Part shown: piece after piece, positions 46,524-55,928 of the stretch
How positions within the stretch are numbered: the stretch's first letter is position 1
Layout of the letters: each line of letters opens with the position of its first letter
Assembly (NCBI RefSeq): GCF_006539925.1
Contig: NZ_BJNY01000010.1
Location: forward strand, 109,846 to 173,845
Source of the DNA: Glutamicibacter uratoxydans
Lineage (GTDB): Bacteria; Actinomycetota; Actinomycetes; Actinomycetales; Micrococcaceae
DNA length: 64,000 nucleotides
Direction of reading: 5' to 3'
Program-made: the position numbers and the translations under genes
Notes under the pieces: model-generated
Told to the model about the DNA's origin: nothing
The model's database searches: none
The model's input: only the letters and a program-made list of their open reading frames with translations

Positions 46524-47348
46524 TTAGCGTTGCGGCTTGGCCGCGGTTCCTGCGGCGATGAACTCGGCGACGGTGCCGCGCGGGTCGGCGTGCTTGACCA
46601 GCGCCTCGCCCACCAGGATCGCGTCGGCGCCGGCGGCGGCGTAGTCGGCCACCTGCACGGTGGATTCAACCCCGGATTCGGCGACGATGACCGCGTCGGC
46701 AGGCAGCAGCGGGGCCAGCTTGCCGAAGGTAGCAGGGTCGACGTCCAGGGTCTTCAGGTTGCGCACGTTCACGCCGATGATCTTTGCTCCGGCCGCGATG
46801 GCCCGGGCGATCTCCTCTTCGGTGTGCGTCTCCACCAGCGCGTTCATGCCCAGGTCATGGGTCAATTCTAGGAAAGATGCAAGAGTCTGGTCATCCAGGG
46901 CCGCAACAATGAGCAATACAAGGTCTGCACCGTGGGCGCGGGCCTCGTAGATCTGGTACTCGTCGACGGTGAAGTCCTTGCGCAGCACCGGGATCTGCAC
47001 AGCGGCGCGCACCGCGTCCAGGTCATCCAGCGAACCGCCAAAGCGGCGGGCTTCGGTCAGCACGGAGATCACCGAGGCTCCCCCGGCCTGGTATTCGGCG
47101 GCCAGCACCGCCGGCTCGGGAATGTCGGCCAGCGCGCCCTTGGATGGGGACTTGCGCTTGACCTCTGAGATCACCCGCAGGGTGGTGTCGCGCTGCGCCG
47201 GATCGGCATGGCCGCCCAGCGCCTGGTAGGCGTCGCGGGCCGGTGCGGCCGCCAGGGCCTGCTCCTTGACCTGCTCTAGGGGCGCATGTGCACGGCGGGC
47301 GCCCAGGTCTTCCCGGACGCCCGCAATGATGTCATCAAGTACACTCAA
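46524..47348 (-). CDS. trpC: Indole-3-glycerol phosphate synthase
   Basis: 274 residues from TTG at 47348. Closes the indole ring from CdRP. Seen: [13 protein letters not shown] at the start, [16 protein letters not shown] with the catalytic Lys, [47 protein letters not shown] (second Lys), [25 protein letters not shown] and VAESGVES. The start is inferred: there is no ATG or GTG nearby, TTG AGT GTA CTT GAT fits the family N-terminus, and the upstream stop is two bases before. GGAGC lies 11 bases upstream. Confidence 0.94.
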   Translation of the reverse strand: MSVLDDIIAGVREDLGARRAHAPLEQVKEQALAAAPARDAYQALGGHADPAQRDTTLRVISEVKRKSPSKGALADIPEPAVLAAEYQAGGASVISVLTEARRFGGSLDDLDAVRAAVQIPVLRKDFTVDEYQIYEARAHGADLVLLIVAALDDQTLASFLELTHDLGMNALVETHTEEEIARAIAAGAKIIGVNVRNLKTLDVDPATFGKLAPLLPADAVIVAESGVESTVQVADYAAAGADAILVGEALVKHADPRGTVAEFIAAGTAAKPQR

Positions 47349-47349
47349 C

Positions 47350-47598
47350 TTAGTGCGCTGCTCCGCTGCGGGCTCCGCCCACGCCGAAGCCTGCAAGCTT
47401 TAGGACAAAGCCGACGACCAAGCCCAAGACGACGACGCCCATGCAGATCCAGAAGAAGGTCCAGGCCAGGTTGGCGAAGGCGATGCCGCCGGCGATGGAG
47501 CCAACCAGCATGATGGTGACGCAGGCCCACGCTGCGATGGAGTTACCGTGGCCAATCTGCTCGGTGTAGACCGGATCGATCTCGGTGTTCTGCGACAT
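47350..47598 (-). CDS. HGxxPAAW-family two-helix membrane protein
   Basis: 82 residues. Begins with a polar stretch and [15 protein letters not shown], the HGxxPAAW signature with Ser in place of Pro, then two hydrophobic helices to the C-terminus (about 23-44 and 47-68). This small family sits between trpE and trpC in many actinobacteria, but no function is established to my knowledge. It ends two bases before the trpC start. Confidence 0.8.
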   Translation of the reverse strand: MSQNTEIDPVYTEQIGHGNSIAAWACVTIMLVGSIAGGIAFANLAWTFFWICMGVVVLGLVVGFVLKLAGFGVGGARSGAAH

Positions 47599-47739
47599 TG
47601 CTCGATGTCTCCCTTTTCTAGAGGTGGGTATCTTCCGCGGGCGCTTGCCGCCCGGGCAGTGATCTGTTTGCTTCTATTCTGCCACCAGTCCTCTGCTCAG
47701 ACCTATTCCTAGGCCCAACGTGTCCCGGCGGGCAGGAAA

Positions 47740-48336
47740 TCAGGACTGCTTTTCGCCGTTGGTGGGGTCCTCGCCGGCGGAGAACTGCTCCCAGTCGGCG
47801 ATGTTCTGCGAGGAGGCGTCCTTTGGGGCGTCGGCCTTCGCGCCGGCGTCGCGGGCATACTTGTCCGCCTTCGCCGCCCAGGTGCGGGCGAAGATGAGCA
47901 CCAGCACGGATTGGATGACGACCAGCACGCCGCCGATGACCGCCACCGTCGGCCAGGCGGACACCGCGTAGTCCCCGGCGTTCTGCGCCAGGCCGGTGGC
48001 TTTGGAGACCGCGGCAAAGGAGGCGGTCTGCGGGTTGGCCAGCGCCGCGGCGCCGGAGGCGATCACCGCGATTCCTGCCAGCAGGCAGATCGCCCCGATG
48101 ATGTAGCGGGAGACCTTGCCGGCGATCAGCAGCGCCAGAGAGCCTGCCAGCACCGCGATCGAGACGGCGGTGATGGCCGGCGCCGCCGAGGCGCCGTCGA
48201 CCACAATCTGCGGGATCTGCACGGTGCTTGACTGCACGTCGACGGTGATCCAGGTGCGGGTGGCCGACCAGAGGCCGATGACGGCGCCCAGGGCGCCGAA
48301 GAGCGCCAGGTTGCGGGCGGTTGCCAATTGTTTCAC
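47740..48336 (-). CDS. Trp biosynthesis-associated membrane protein
   Basis: 198 residues, GTG start one base after the trpE stop (TAAGTG). Four hydrophobic helices: about 9-28, 55-76, 80-103 and 130-150, with a short extracytoplasmic loop WITVDVQSSTVQIPQIVVDGASA and a charged cytosolic tail. This matches the Trp-operon conserved-hypothetical membrane family known only by its place between trpE and trpC in actinobacteria. The biochemical role is unknown. Confidence 0.85.
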   Translation of the reverse strand: MKQLATARNLALFGALGAVIGLWSATRTWITVDVQSSTVQIPQIVVDGASAAPAITAVSIAVLAGSLALLIAGKVSRYIIGAICLLAGIAVIASGAAALANPQTASFAAVSKATGLAQNAGDYAVSAWPTVAVIGGVLVVIQSVLVLIFARTWAAKADKYARDAGAKADAPKDASSQNIADWEQFSAGEDPTNGEKQS

Positions 48337-49905
48337 TTAGTGTTCACCTGATTCGGTGTTGGTGGTGTGCGCGGCGCGCATCGAGGAGGCGGCGTAGACC
48401 GCCCGCAGCGGCGCGGCCGCCTTGTTCACGGTTTCCAGGGCCTCGTCGGCGAACTTGGAGTCGTTGACGATGCCGCCGCCAGCCTGCACGTAGGCGCGGC
48501 CGCCCTTGAGCAGCGCCGAGCGGATGGCGATGGCCATGTCCATGTCTCCGGCGAAGTCCAGATAGCCGACCACGCCGCCGTAGATGCCGCGGCGGTAGGG
48601 CTCGTACTCGTCCAGCAGCTGCAGGGCGCGCGGCTTGGGCGCCCCGGAGAGCGTGCCGGCGGGGAAGGTCGCGGCGAGCACGTCGTAGGCGTCCACGTCC
48701 GCACGGGCCTTGCCGACCACGTTGGAGACCAGGTGCATGATGTGGCTGAAGCGCTCGACCTCCATGAACTGCGTGACCTCCACGGTGCCCGCCTGGCAGA
48801 CCTTGGACAGGTCGTTGCGCGAAAGGTCCACCAGCATCAGGTGCTCGGCACGTTCCTTCTGGTCGTTGACCAGGGACTTTTCGTGCAGCTGGTCTTCCTC
48901 GTAGTTCGCCCCGCGCGGCCTGGACCCGGCAATCGGGTGCGTGACCACGTGGCCGTCGTTGACCGTGACCAGCGCTTCGGGCGAGGAGCCGACGATCTGG
49001 AAGGCCTCGCCGTGCTCGTCGAGGAAGTTGAACAAGTACATGTAGGGGCTGGGGTTGGTGGCGCGCAGCACCCGGTAGACATCCAGCGCGTCGGCGCCGG
49101 TTTCCAATTCGAAGCGGCGCGAGACGACGATCTGGAAGACCTCGCCATCCACGATCGCCGTCTTGGACTTGGCCAGCGCCGCCAGATAGTCGTTCTCGTC
49201 CCAGGAGTGGACGACGGCGCCCATGAGTTCTTCGCGGGGCACGTCGGTGCCGGTCAAGACGGTCGCGGCGCTGGAGACCGAGGCGTCGAGCTGGTTCAGC
49301 ATGTCCTGCAGGCGGGCCACCGCGGCGTCATAGGCCTGTTCGGCGCGCTCGTCGCTGTTATCGAAGTTGATGGCGTTGGCGATCAGCGTGACGGTGCCTT
49401 CGGTGGCGTCGTGCACCGCCATGTCCGCCACGAGGTTCATGCTCAGTTCCGGCAGGTTCAGGTCGTCCGCCGGAGGGTTGGGCAGCTTTTCCCAGTGCCG
49501 CACGCATTCCCAGCCGAGGAATCCGACCATGCCGCCGGTCAGCGGGGGCATGCCGGGGATCGGCGTCGTGTGCAGGGCGCGGACGGTGTCGCGCAGCACT
49601 TCCACGCCGATGCCGCCGGTGGGCAGTCCGGCCGGAGGCTGTCCCTGCCAGTAGGCTTCGCCGCCGCGGGTGCTCAGCGTCGCCGGCGAGTTCACCCCGA
49701 TGAAGGAGTAGCGGCTCCAGACGCCGCCGGCGGCCGCCGATTCCATGAGGAAGGTGCCGGGACGGCCGGCAGCCAGGGTGCGGTAGAGGCCGATGGGGGT
49801 CAGCGAGTCGGCCAGGACCGACATGGTCACCGGGATGACCCGGCGGGTGGCGGCCATGGACAGGAAAGCGTCGCGGGTCGGGGAAATGGTGCCGAGGGTT
49901 TTCAT
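48337..49905 (-). CDS. trpE: Anthranilate synthase component I
   Basis: 522 residues. Converts chorismate with ammonia from TrpG to anthranilate. Seen: N-terminal SLTPIGLYRTLAAGRPGTFLMESAAAGGVWSRYSFIG with the tryptophan-binding LLES-like motif (FLMES), and the C-terminal chorismate domain with FQIVVSRRFE, VTHPIAGSRPRG, MLVDLSRNDLSKVC, TFPAGTLSGAPKPRALQLLDEYEP and AYVQAGGGIVNDS. There is no fused TrpG. trpG and trpD are not in the window. Confidence 0.96.
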   Translation of the reverse strand: MKTLGTISPTRDAFLSMAATRRVIPVTMSVLADSLTPIGLYRTLAAGRPGTFLMESAAAGGVWSRYSFIGVNSPATLSTRGGEAYWQGQPPAGLPTGGIGVEVLRDTVRALHTTPIPGMPPLTGGMVGFLGWECVRHWEKLPNPPADDLNLPELSMNLVADMAVHDATEGTVTLIANAINFDNSDERAEQAYDAAVARLQDMLNQLDASVSSAATVLTGTDVPREELMGAVVHSWDENDYLAALAKSKTAIVDGEVFQIVVSRRFELETGADALDVYRVLRATNPSPYMYLFNFLDEHGEAFQIVGSSPEALVTVNDGHVVTHPIAGSRPRGANYEEDQLHEKSLVNDQKERAEHLMLVDLSRNDLSKVCQAGTVEVTQFMEVERFSHIMHLVSNVVGKARADVDAYDVLAATFPAGTLSGAPKPRALQLLDEYEPYRRGIYGGVVGYLDFAGDMDMAIAIRSALLKGGRAYVQAGGGIVNDSKFADEALETVNKAAAPLRAVYAASSMRAAHTTNTESGEH

Positions 49906-50000
49906 GTATTTCTTCTTCTGTAGCTCGTTTCAGTGCACTGCGCGCAGGGCTCGCTTCACGCGGCCCAAGAGGCGGGCGAAACCAACTGGGACGAAAATTC

Positions 50001-50402
50001 TTAGGCGCCGCGGTGGCCGACGACGGCTGGCAGCTCGCGGTTGGTGAAGCAGGATTCGGTGCCGGTGTGGCATGCGGCGCCCACCTGGTCCACCTGCAGC
50101 AGCAGCGCGTCGCCGTCGCAGTCAAGGGCAGCGGACTTGAGGAATTGGAAGTGCCCGGAGGTGTCGCCCTTGCGCCAGTACTCTTGGCGCGAACGCGAGT
50201 AGAAGGTAACTCGCCCGCTGGTCAGCGTGCGGCGCAATGCCTCGTCGTCCATCCAGCCGAGCATCAGGACCTTACCGGTGTCGTACTGCTGCACGATGGC
50301 GGCGAACAGGCCGTTGGCGTCATGCTTGAGCCGGGCCGCGATCGCCGGGTCGAGTTCTTGGGATTCGGACCCCTGATCGGGGCCGTTGAGAGTAGTAGCC
50401 AT
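50001..50402 (-). CDS. hisI: Phosphoribosyl-AMP cyclohydrolase
   Basis: 133 residues. Third step of histidine synthesis: opens the adenine ring of PR-AMP. Seen: [42 protein letters not shown], then [27 protein letters not shown] with the zinc and magnesium ligands. It is the single-function form; HisE is separate at 53.8 kb. It precedes trpE by 95 bases on the same strand. Confidence 0.95.
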   Translation of the reverse strand: MATTLNGPDQGSESQELDPAIAARLKHDANGLFAAIVQQYDTGKVLMLGWMDDEALRRTLTSGRVTFYSRSRQEYWRKGDTSGHFQFLKSAALDCDGDALLLQVDQVGAACHTGTESCFTNRELPAVVGHRGA

Positions 50403-50537
50403 CCCCTAAAGCATACTGGTTTTGCCCGCATTCACAGCCCTTGTGACTTGCCGTTCCTTCAAGCTGGTTCACAGGTATTCCGACACCGCATGTCGATTGC
50501 GCCGCTGGGGCCTGAATGCATGCTAATTTCGAGAGTG

Positions 50538-51179
50538 ATGCACCTAGTTCACGCTTCTCGATTGGCGTTGGCAGAGACCTTGCTTGCAGCGGGCCCCAAC
50601 GCTGAAACCCTGTGCGCCGGTTGGGAGACCCGCCACCTCGCAGCGCACCTCGTCCTCCGCGAAAACACGCTCATTTCGGTGGGAACGGTGTTCAAGCCGC
50701 TGTCGAAGAAACTCGACAAGAAGATTCGGGATTTGGCCGACGCCGCCCAGTCCCCCGAGCGCTACGCGGCGCTGATCCGCCGCTTCAGGATCGGACCGGT
50801 CAAGTATTCGCCGTTCGCCATCGACACGATCGACCGCGCCGCGAACCTCACCGAGTACTTCGTCCACACCGAGGATGTGCGCCGCGCACGCAGCCAATGG
50901 GCCCCGCGCATCTTGGACAAGGAATACACCGAGATGCTGTGGCAGTCGCTGACCCGCATGTCCCGGGTGCTGTTCCGCAAGGCGCCGGTGGGCATCATCC
51001 TCACCCGGTCCGACGGGCAGCGCCATGTGGCAAAGAAGGCACCGAACGCAGTCTCCATCTCCGGTCCGGTCACCGAGCTGATGCTTTTCGCCTTCGGCCG
51101 CGTGGACCACTGTCTGGTGACCTTCGAGGGCGGGGATTCGGCCCTGGAGATCGTCAAGGGCTACAAGCCAGGGCTTTAG
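50538..51179 (+). CDS. TIGR03085-family metal-binding protein (DinB/mycothiol-type fold)
   Basis: 213 residues from ATG at 50538. Seen: an N-terminal helix with LCAGWETRHLAAHLVLRE, a middle with DRAANLTEYFVHTEDVRRAR, and a C-terminal part with SDGQRHVAKKAPNAVSISGPVTELMLFAFGR. The pattern W-x-x-x-H-L-A-A-H and E-Y-F-V-H-T-E is the four-helix metal-site arrangement of DinB/MDMPI-like mycothiol-dependent enzymes. The substrate is unknown. The last four bases overlap the convergent next gene. Confidence 0.85.
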   Translation: MHLVHASRLALAETLLAAGPNAETLCAGWETRHLAAHLVLRENTLISVGTVFKPLSKKLDKKIRDLADAAQSPERYAALIRRFRIGPVKYSPFAIDTIDRAANLTEYFVHTEDVRRARSQWAPRILDKEYTEMLWQSLTRMSRVLFRKAPVGIILTRSDGQRHVAKKAPNAVSISGPVTELMLFAFGRVDHCLVTFEGGDSALEIVKGYKPGL

Positions 51180-51958
51180 CGCCAGGCCCTAGCAAGCTGG
51201 CGATGGCAATAGGCCCGCACGATCAACGAGACCAGCAGCCCTGCTCCCGAGATGCCGATCATCCAGACCGGGGACGAGTTGAGCAGAACAATGAATCTTG
51301 AGCCGAACCAGCCAACTGGCACCGAAATGTCGGTCCTGCCCAGCTCATATGACTTGATCAAGTCGAAGGTGACTTTGAACTCAAAGCGCATCTGCGGCGG
51401 TTCATCTCTTGCCCCGACAGGACCTGAGATGATGTGGGAAATGCTTCGAATCCCTGGGTCGTCCACGACAATCGTGTCTCCTGCAAGAATCGGCCAGGGC
51501 ACGTCGTAGCTGTTCTGGAGCGTTGGCTCATAGGGGGCGTCAAGATAGTAGCGGACGCTGGGGTCGAATGCTTCAGAACTGCGGGAAGATAAATCCGCGT
51601 AGCGAAAACGCGGCTGGCTTGATTCCTCCGGCGATTTCTTCGGCAGCATCTGCAGCCGCTGCGCGGCGTGCGACTCCCGATCCAGCCATGTTGCCAAGGG
51701 CAGCAGCGGTATCGCCTGGGATGTCCCGTACCATTTCTGCTCGTCGCGCGTCAGGGTGATTGACTTGCCTTCGTCGGTCTGTACGGTCAGCGTTTGCGGC
51801 ACATCCAACCTGTCGCTGCCATAGGGTATCCACGGCAGCGGGGTGATGAGGTTGAGGATGATGCCCAGGAGCAGGCACAGCCCGAACAACGCAGCCACTT
51901 TGTTGATGCGCGCGACTTTTGACTGCCAGCCCTGCAGGGCCTGCTCTCTTTTATCCAC
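51176..51958 (-). CDS. Unrecognised protein with two membrane anchors
   Basis: 260 residues from GTG at 51958. Helix 1 at about 20-43 (VAALFGLCLLLGIILNLITPLPW) and helix 2 at about 225-245 (PVWMIGISGAGLLVSLIVRAY), with a 180-residue region between them that would lie outside the cytosol. That region has a beta-like pattern and conserved-looking aromatic and Pro residues (YLDAPYEPTLQNSYDVPWP). No family recognised. It lies between hisF and TIGR03085, interrupting the usual order. Confidence 0.75.
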   Translation of the reverse strand: MDKREQALQGWQSKVARINKVAALFGLCLLLGIILNLITPLPWIPYGSDRLDVPQTLTVQTDEGKSITLTRDEQKWYGTSQAIPLLPLATWLDRESHAAQRLQMLPKKSPEESSQPRFRYADLSSRSSEAFDPSVRYYLDAPYEPTLQNSYDVPWPILAGDTIVVDDPGIRSISHIISGPVGARDEPPQMRFEFKVTFDLIKSYELGRTDISVPVGWFGSRFIVLLNSSPVWMIGISGAGLLVSLIVRAYCHRQLARAWR

Positions 51959-51993
51959 AAATTAGACTATACAGTGGCCAGCTGCTATTCATG

Positions 51994-52025
51994 ACGTGAG
52001 GCCGGCCTCTTGGCCGGCCTCACGT
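51994..52025 (-). terminator. Hairpin after hisF
   Basis: A 14-base stem, ACGTGAGGCCGGCC with GGCCGGCCTCACGT, and loop TCTT, 15 bases after the hisF stop. It lacks a T run on the minus strand. Confidence 0.6.
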
Positions 52026-52039
52026 GCTGAGTTCTGGTT

Positions 52040-52810
52040 TCAGCGCACCGGATAGCCGGCGTCGCGGATCGCCTGCTTCACTTGGGCGATCATGTCCTTG
52101 GGTCCGAAGTGGAAGATCGAAGCCGCAAGCACCGCGTCGGCGCCGGCTTCAATGGCCGGAGGGAAGTCCTCTGGCTTGCCGGCTCCGCCCGAAGCGATCA
52201 GCGGGACCTTGACCTCGGCGCGCACGGCGCGGATCATCTCAAGGTCAAACCCGTCCTTGGTGCCGTCGGCGTCGATCGAGTTCAGCAGGATCTCCCCCAC
52301 GCCGCGCTCGGCGGCTTCCTTGGCCCAGGCCACAGCGCAGGTGCCGGTACCCTTGCGCCCGCCATGGGTGGTGACTTCGAAGCCCGAAGCGATGGAAGGA
52401 TCGCTGGTGCGGCGGGCGTCCAGCGAGAGCACCAAGACCTGGGAGCCGAAGCGCTCGGTGATCTCGTTGATCACCTTGGGGCGGGCCACCGCGGCGGTGT
52501 TGATCGACGCTTTGTCGGCGCCGTTGCGCAGCAGCCGGTCGACGTCTTCCGCGGTGCGCACCCCGCCGCCGACGGTCAGCGGGATGAAGACCTCTTCTGC
52601 GGTGTGGCGGACCACCTCGTAGGTGGTTTCGCGGTCCGAGCTGGAGGCGGTGACATCCAGGAAAGTCAGTTCGTCGGCGCCGGCCAGGTTGTAGCGGCGG
52701 GCCAGCTCCACCGGGTCGCCGGCATCGCGCAGCCCCTCGAAGTTCACACCCTTGACCACGCGGCCGTTGTCGACGTCGAGGCAGGGAATAACGCGGATTG
52801 CAACAGTCAT
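52040..52810 (-). CDS. hisF: Imidazole glycerol phosphate synthase cyclase subunit
   Basis: 256 residues, TIM barrel. With HisH it makes imidazole glycerol phosphate and AICAR. Seen: [25 protein letters not shown] with the catalytic Asp near residue 11, [19 protein letters not shown] with the second catalytic Asp, and [19 protein letters not shown] [20 protein letters not shown] and [17 protein letters not shown] at 52810. It follows hisG by 17 bases. hisH and hisA are not in the window. Confidence 0.96.
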   Translation of the reverse strand: MTVAIRVIPCLDVDNGRVVKGVNFEGLRDAGDPVELARRYNLAGADELTFLDVTASSSDRETTYEVVRHTAEEVFIPLTVGGGVRTAEDVDRLLRNGADKASINTAAVARPKVINEITERFGSQVLVLSLDARRTSDPSIASGFEVTTHGGRKGTGTCAVAWAKEAAERGVGEILLNSIDADGTKDGFDLEMIRAVRAEVKVPLIASGGAGKPEDFPPAIEAGADAVLAASIFHFGPKDMIAQVKQAIRDAGYPVR

Positions 52811-52827
52811 GAGTTCTGCTCTTTCCC

Positions 52828-53676
52828 TTAGATGCGGCAGGCGTGGATCTGGCTGACCAGGATGGCGCGGGCGCCGAGGTCGTAGAGCTCGTCCATGATG
52901 TTGTTGGTCTGCGACTTCTTGACCATGGCGCGCACCGCGCACCAGTCGGAATTGGCAAGATCGGAGACGGTTGGCGATTCGAGTCCCGGGGTCAGCGCAC
53001 AGGCCTGGTCCGCCAACTCGCGGCGCACGTCGTAGTCCAGCATCACGTACTGGCGCGCGACGAGCACGCCGTTCAGGCGGCGGGTGAGCACCTCAAGGCC
53101 TGCAGGCTTGTGGCCGACGCGGCCGATCAGCACGGCTTCGGAAGCCAGCAGCACGTCGCCGAAGATTTCCATGCCGGCGGCCTTGATGGTGTTGCCGGTT
53201 TCCACGACGTCGGCGATGGCATCTGCCACGCCCAGGCGCACCGATGATTCGACAGCACCGTCGAGGCGGACGACGGAGGCGTCGATGCCGGACTTTTCAA
53301 GATAGTGGCGCAGCAGCACGTCGTAGCTGGTGGCGATGCGCTTGCCATTCAGCTGGCTGGCGTCGGTGAACGCGCCGACGGGGGCGGCGAAGCGGAAGGC
53401 CGACTTGCCGATGCCCAGCGAGAGCTGCTCCTCGACGTCGTCGTCCACATCGGCATCCAGGTACAGGTCGCGGCCGGTGATGCCTACGTCCAGGATGCCG
53501 CGGCCGACGTAGACGGCGATGTCGCGGGGGCGCAGGTAGAAGAATTCAACTTGGTTGTCCTCGTCCACCAGGACCAGCTCGCGGGAATCGCGGCGCTGGA
53601 GGTAGCCGGCTTCCTTGAACATGGTGGAAGCGATATCGGACAGGGCACCCTTATTGGGCAGGGCTACGCGAAGCAT
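52828..53676 (-). CDS. hisG: ATP phosphoribosyltransferase, long form
   Basis: 282 residues. First step of histidine synthesis and the main feedback-control point. Seen: [13 protein letters not shown] at the start, [81 protein letters not shown] (PRPP site), and a C-terminal ACT-like domain ([28 protein letters not shown]). The ACT domain makes it the long, histidine-sensitive, hexameric form. ATG at 53676. Confidence 0.96.
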   Translation of the reverse strand: MLRVALPNKGALSDIASTMFKEAGYLQRRDSRELVLVDEDNQVEFFYLRPRDIAVYVGRGILDVGITGRDLYLDADVDDDVEEQLSLGIGKSAFRFAAPVGAFTDASQLNGKRIATSYDVLLRHYLEKSGIDASVVRLDGAVESSVRLGVADAIADVVETGNTIKAAGMEIFGDVLLASEAVLIGRVGHKPAGLEVLTRRLNGVLVARQYVMLDYDVRRELADQACALTPGLESPTVSDLANSDWCAVRAMVKKSQTNNIMDELYDLGARAILVSQIHACRI

Positions 53677-53777
53677 TTTCTAACTCTTTCGGTCAGGGTG
53701 GCGCTGCGGCGTGATGCCATAAACAAGCGCCAAGGAGTGTGTGTTCGTTGGCTGTTGTCTCTGCCGCCGTGCGTTGG

Positions 53778-53810
53778 CGCGGGTCCGCTCATCTGAGGAG
53801 CGGACCCGCG
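53778..53810 (-). terminator. Hairpin between hisE and hisG
   Basis: A perfect 13-base stem, CGCGGGTCCGCTC with GAGCGGACCCGCG, and a 7-base loop, within the 146-base gap after hisE. There is no T run. It may end hisE transcription or attenuate read-through into hisG. Confidence 0.55.
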
Positions 53811-53822
53811 TCGGCGCGACGG

Positions 53823-54086
53823 CTATAGATGCTTGTAGACGTCAGCCAAGGACAAACCCTTGGCGATCATGAGGACCTGCACGTGGTAGAGCAGCTGGGA
53901 GATTTCCTCGGCAGCGGCTTCATCCGTTTCATATTCAGCGGCCATCCACACCTCGGCGGCCTCCTCGACGATCTTCTTGCCGATGCCGTGGACACCGGAG
54001 TCGAGTTCAGTGACGGTCTTGGAGCCTTCCGGGCGGGTTTCTGCCTTGAGCGATAGTTCGCTGAAGAGCTCGTCAAAAGTTTTCAC
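53823..54086 (-). CDS. hisE: Phosphoribosyl-ATP pyrophosphatase
   Basis: 87 residues. Second step of histidine synthesis: PR-ATP to PR-AMP + PPi. All-alpha MazG-like fold: [72 protein letters not shown], with the metal-binding Glu residues in EEAAEV and EE. Usual length. Separated from ribH by 64 bases on the same strand and from hisG by a hairpin. Confidence 0.95.
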   Translation of the reverse strand: MKTFDELFSELSLKAETRPEGSKTVTELDSGVHGIGKKIVEEAAEVWMAAEYETDEAAAEEISQLLYHVQVLMIAKGLSLADVYKHL

Positions 54087-54118
54087 GCTACTACCCTAAC
54101 CGCATCCATGTCGCTGTA

Positions 54119-54132
54119 TGAACTTGAGTTCA
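54119..54132. repeat. 14-base perfect palindrome between ribH and hisE
   Basis: TGAACT-TG-AGTTCA at 54119-54132, within the 64-base gap between the ribH stop and the hisE start. Could be an operator for hisE or chance. Confidence 0.25.
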
Positions 54133-54150
54133 GCTTTATGACAGCGCGGC

Positions 54151-54645
54151 TCATCGGGCCAGGGCCGCGACGGTCATGACCGCGGCACTGTAGGCCTCGT
54201 AGCCCTTGTCCTCGCTGGAGTTCTCAAGTCCTGCCCGGTCAAGGCCCTGTTCTTCGGTGTCGCAGGTAAGTACGCCGAAGCCGATTGGGGTTTTGGAGTC
54301 CACCGCCACGCTGGTCAGCCCGTTGGTGGCCGCCAGGCAGACGTAGTCGAAGTGCGGGGTGCCGCCGCGGATGACCACGCCCAGGGCGATGACCGCGTCG
54401 TAGTCCCCCGCCAGCGTCGCAGCGGCCACCGGCAGCTCGAAGGTTCCCGGCACCCGGACCAGCGTGGTGCTGGCCTCAAGGCCGGCGTCCTTGGCGGCGC
54501 GCTGGGCGCCGTCGATCAGCCCGTTCATGATGACCTCGTGCCAGCTGGCAGCGACGATGGCGACTTTCAGCTGGGACAGCGTGCCTCCGGCGGCGAGGGT
54601 GCGCAGTTCGTCGGCGACGTTGGTTGGTGCTCCGTGCTTGCTCAT
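54151..54645 (-). CDS. ribH: 6,7-dimethyl-8-ribityllumazine synthase
   Basis: 164 residues. Condenses 3,4-dihydroxybutanone 4-phosphate with the pyrimidinedione. Seen: [21 protein letters not shown] (Trp-His substrate site), [32 protein letters not shown] with the catalytic His, and [19 protein letters not shown]. Last gene of the FMN-controlled rib operon; 44 bases after ribBA. Confidence 0.96.
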   Translation of the reverse strand: MSKHGAPTNVADELRTLAAGGTLSQLKVAIVAASWHEVIMNGLIDGAQRAAKDAGLEASTTLVRVPGTFELPVAAATLAGDYDAVIALGVVIRGGTPHFDYVCLAATNGLTSVAVDSKTPIGFGVLTCDTEEQGLDRAGLENSSEDKGYEAYSAAVMTVAALAR

Positions 54646-54689
54646 GGTGTGCTCCTTGAAAATGCTTGTCGTGGTTCTTGATCGTATGT

Positions 54690-55928
54690 TCAGGCGTCGA
54701 AGTGCTCGTCGGCGCCCGGGTGGGCGGGCAGGTCCAGCTGGTGGCCGAAGCGGGTCTGCTTGGTGCGCAGGTAGTTTTCGTTCTCGGCCCGCGGGGCTAC
54801 CTGGCTGGGAACCAACTGCGTGACGGCGATGCCTGCGTCAATCAGCTTGCGGCGCTTGTCGGGGTTGTTGCTCAGCAGCCGGATTTCTTCCAGCCCCAGC
54901 TTTTTGAGGATGGCAGCCACGGCAAAATACTCGCGGGCGTCGGCCGGGAAGCCCAGGTGCAGGTTGGCGTCCAGGGTGTCCATGCCGTGTTCCTGCAACG
55001 CATAGGCGCGCAGCTTGTTGACCAGCCCGATGCCACGGCCTTCATGCCCGCGGATGTAGACCAGGTGGCCTCCCTCGGCGGCGATGCGGGACATCGCCGC
55101 GTGCAGCTGCTCCCCGCAGTCGCAGCGGTAGGATCCGAGCACATCTCCGGTGAGGCATTCGGAGTGGATGCGCACCAAATTTCCCGCCGGTGCCCCGTCG
55201 GGCCCCGGGTGGCTGAGGATGACGTGTTCGTGCCCCTCGACCTGGGCGGCCTGGGCGGTGAACTGGCCGTAGGCGGTGGGCAGCGCCACCGGATCGGTGA
55301 GCTCAATCAGGTCGTTGACCCGGCGCCAGCGGGCCAGGTCGTCGATGGAGATCAGCGGCAGCTCGTGTTCTGCGGCGAAGACGCGCAGGTCGTCAAGGCG
55401 CATCATCTCGCCGTTGTCCTTGGTGATCTCGCCGATGACCCCCACCGGCTGCAGCCCGGCGGCGCGGCACAGGTCCACTGCCGCTTCGGTGTGCCCGCGG
55501 CGTTCCAGCACTCCCCCGGCGGCGGCGCGCAGCGGGAAGATGTGCCCCGGGCGCGAGAGCTGCTCCGGGGTGGTGGTTTCGTCGGCCAGCAGCCGGCTGG
55601 TCAGTGCACGGTCCGCCGCGGAAATGCCTGTGCTGATGCCGCTGGCGGCGTCGCAGGTGACGGTGAAGGCGGTGCCCTTGGCGTCCTGGTTGATGCCGAC
55701 CATCGGGGCCAGGCGCAGCGCATCGGCGCGCTCGGCGCTCAGCGGCACGCAGATCACCCCAGAGGTGTAGCGGATGGTGAAGGCCATCAGTTCCGCGGTG
55801 GCGTGCTGCGCGGCGAAGATGATGTCGCCTTCGTTTTCGCGGTCTTCGTCGTCGACCACGACAACTGCCTTGCCGGCGGCCAGGGCGGCCAGCGCGGTAG
55901 GGATGGAATCAAGGGTTGACTGCTGCAT
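54690..55928 (-). CDS. ribBA: Bifunctional DHBP synthase / GTP cyclohydrolase II
   Basis: 412 residues. N-terminal RibB half (about 1-205) makes dihydroxybutanone phosphate: [60 protein letters not shown]-terminal RibA half opens [26 protein letters not shown] with the zinc Cys residues, and [23 protein letters not shown]. Fusion is common in actinobacteria. Its ATG overlaps the ribE stop by one base (TAATG). Confidence 0.97.
   Translation of the reverse strand: MQQSTLDSIPTALAALAAGKAVVVVDDEDRENEGDIIFAAQHATAELMAFTIRYTSGVICVPLSAERADALRLAPMVGINQDAKGTAFTVTCDAASGISTGISAADRALTSRLLADETTTPEQLSRPGHIFPLRAAAGGVLERRGHTEAAVDLCRAAGLQPVGVIGEITKDNGEMMRLDDLRVFAAEHELPLISIDDLARWRRVNDLIELTDPVALPTAYGQFTAQAAQVEGHEHVILSHPGPDGAPAGNLVRIHSECLTGDVLGSYRCDCGEQLHAAMSRIAAEGGHLVYIRGHEGRGIGLVNKLRAYALQEHGMDTLDANLHLGFPADAREYFAVAAILKKLGLEEIRLLSNNPDKRRKLIDAGIAVTQLVPSQVAPRAENENYLRTKQTRFGHQLDLPAHPGADEHFDA

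Noticed and set aside
49906..50000. Possible trp attenuator or T-box leader between hisI and trpE
   Set aside because: No run of Trp codons in a short leader frame, no convincing terminator-antiterminator pair and no T-box sequence. Only 95 bases, and hisI appears to be in line with trpE.
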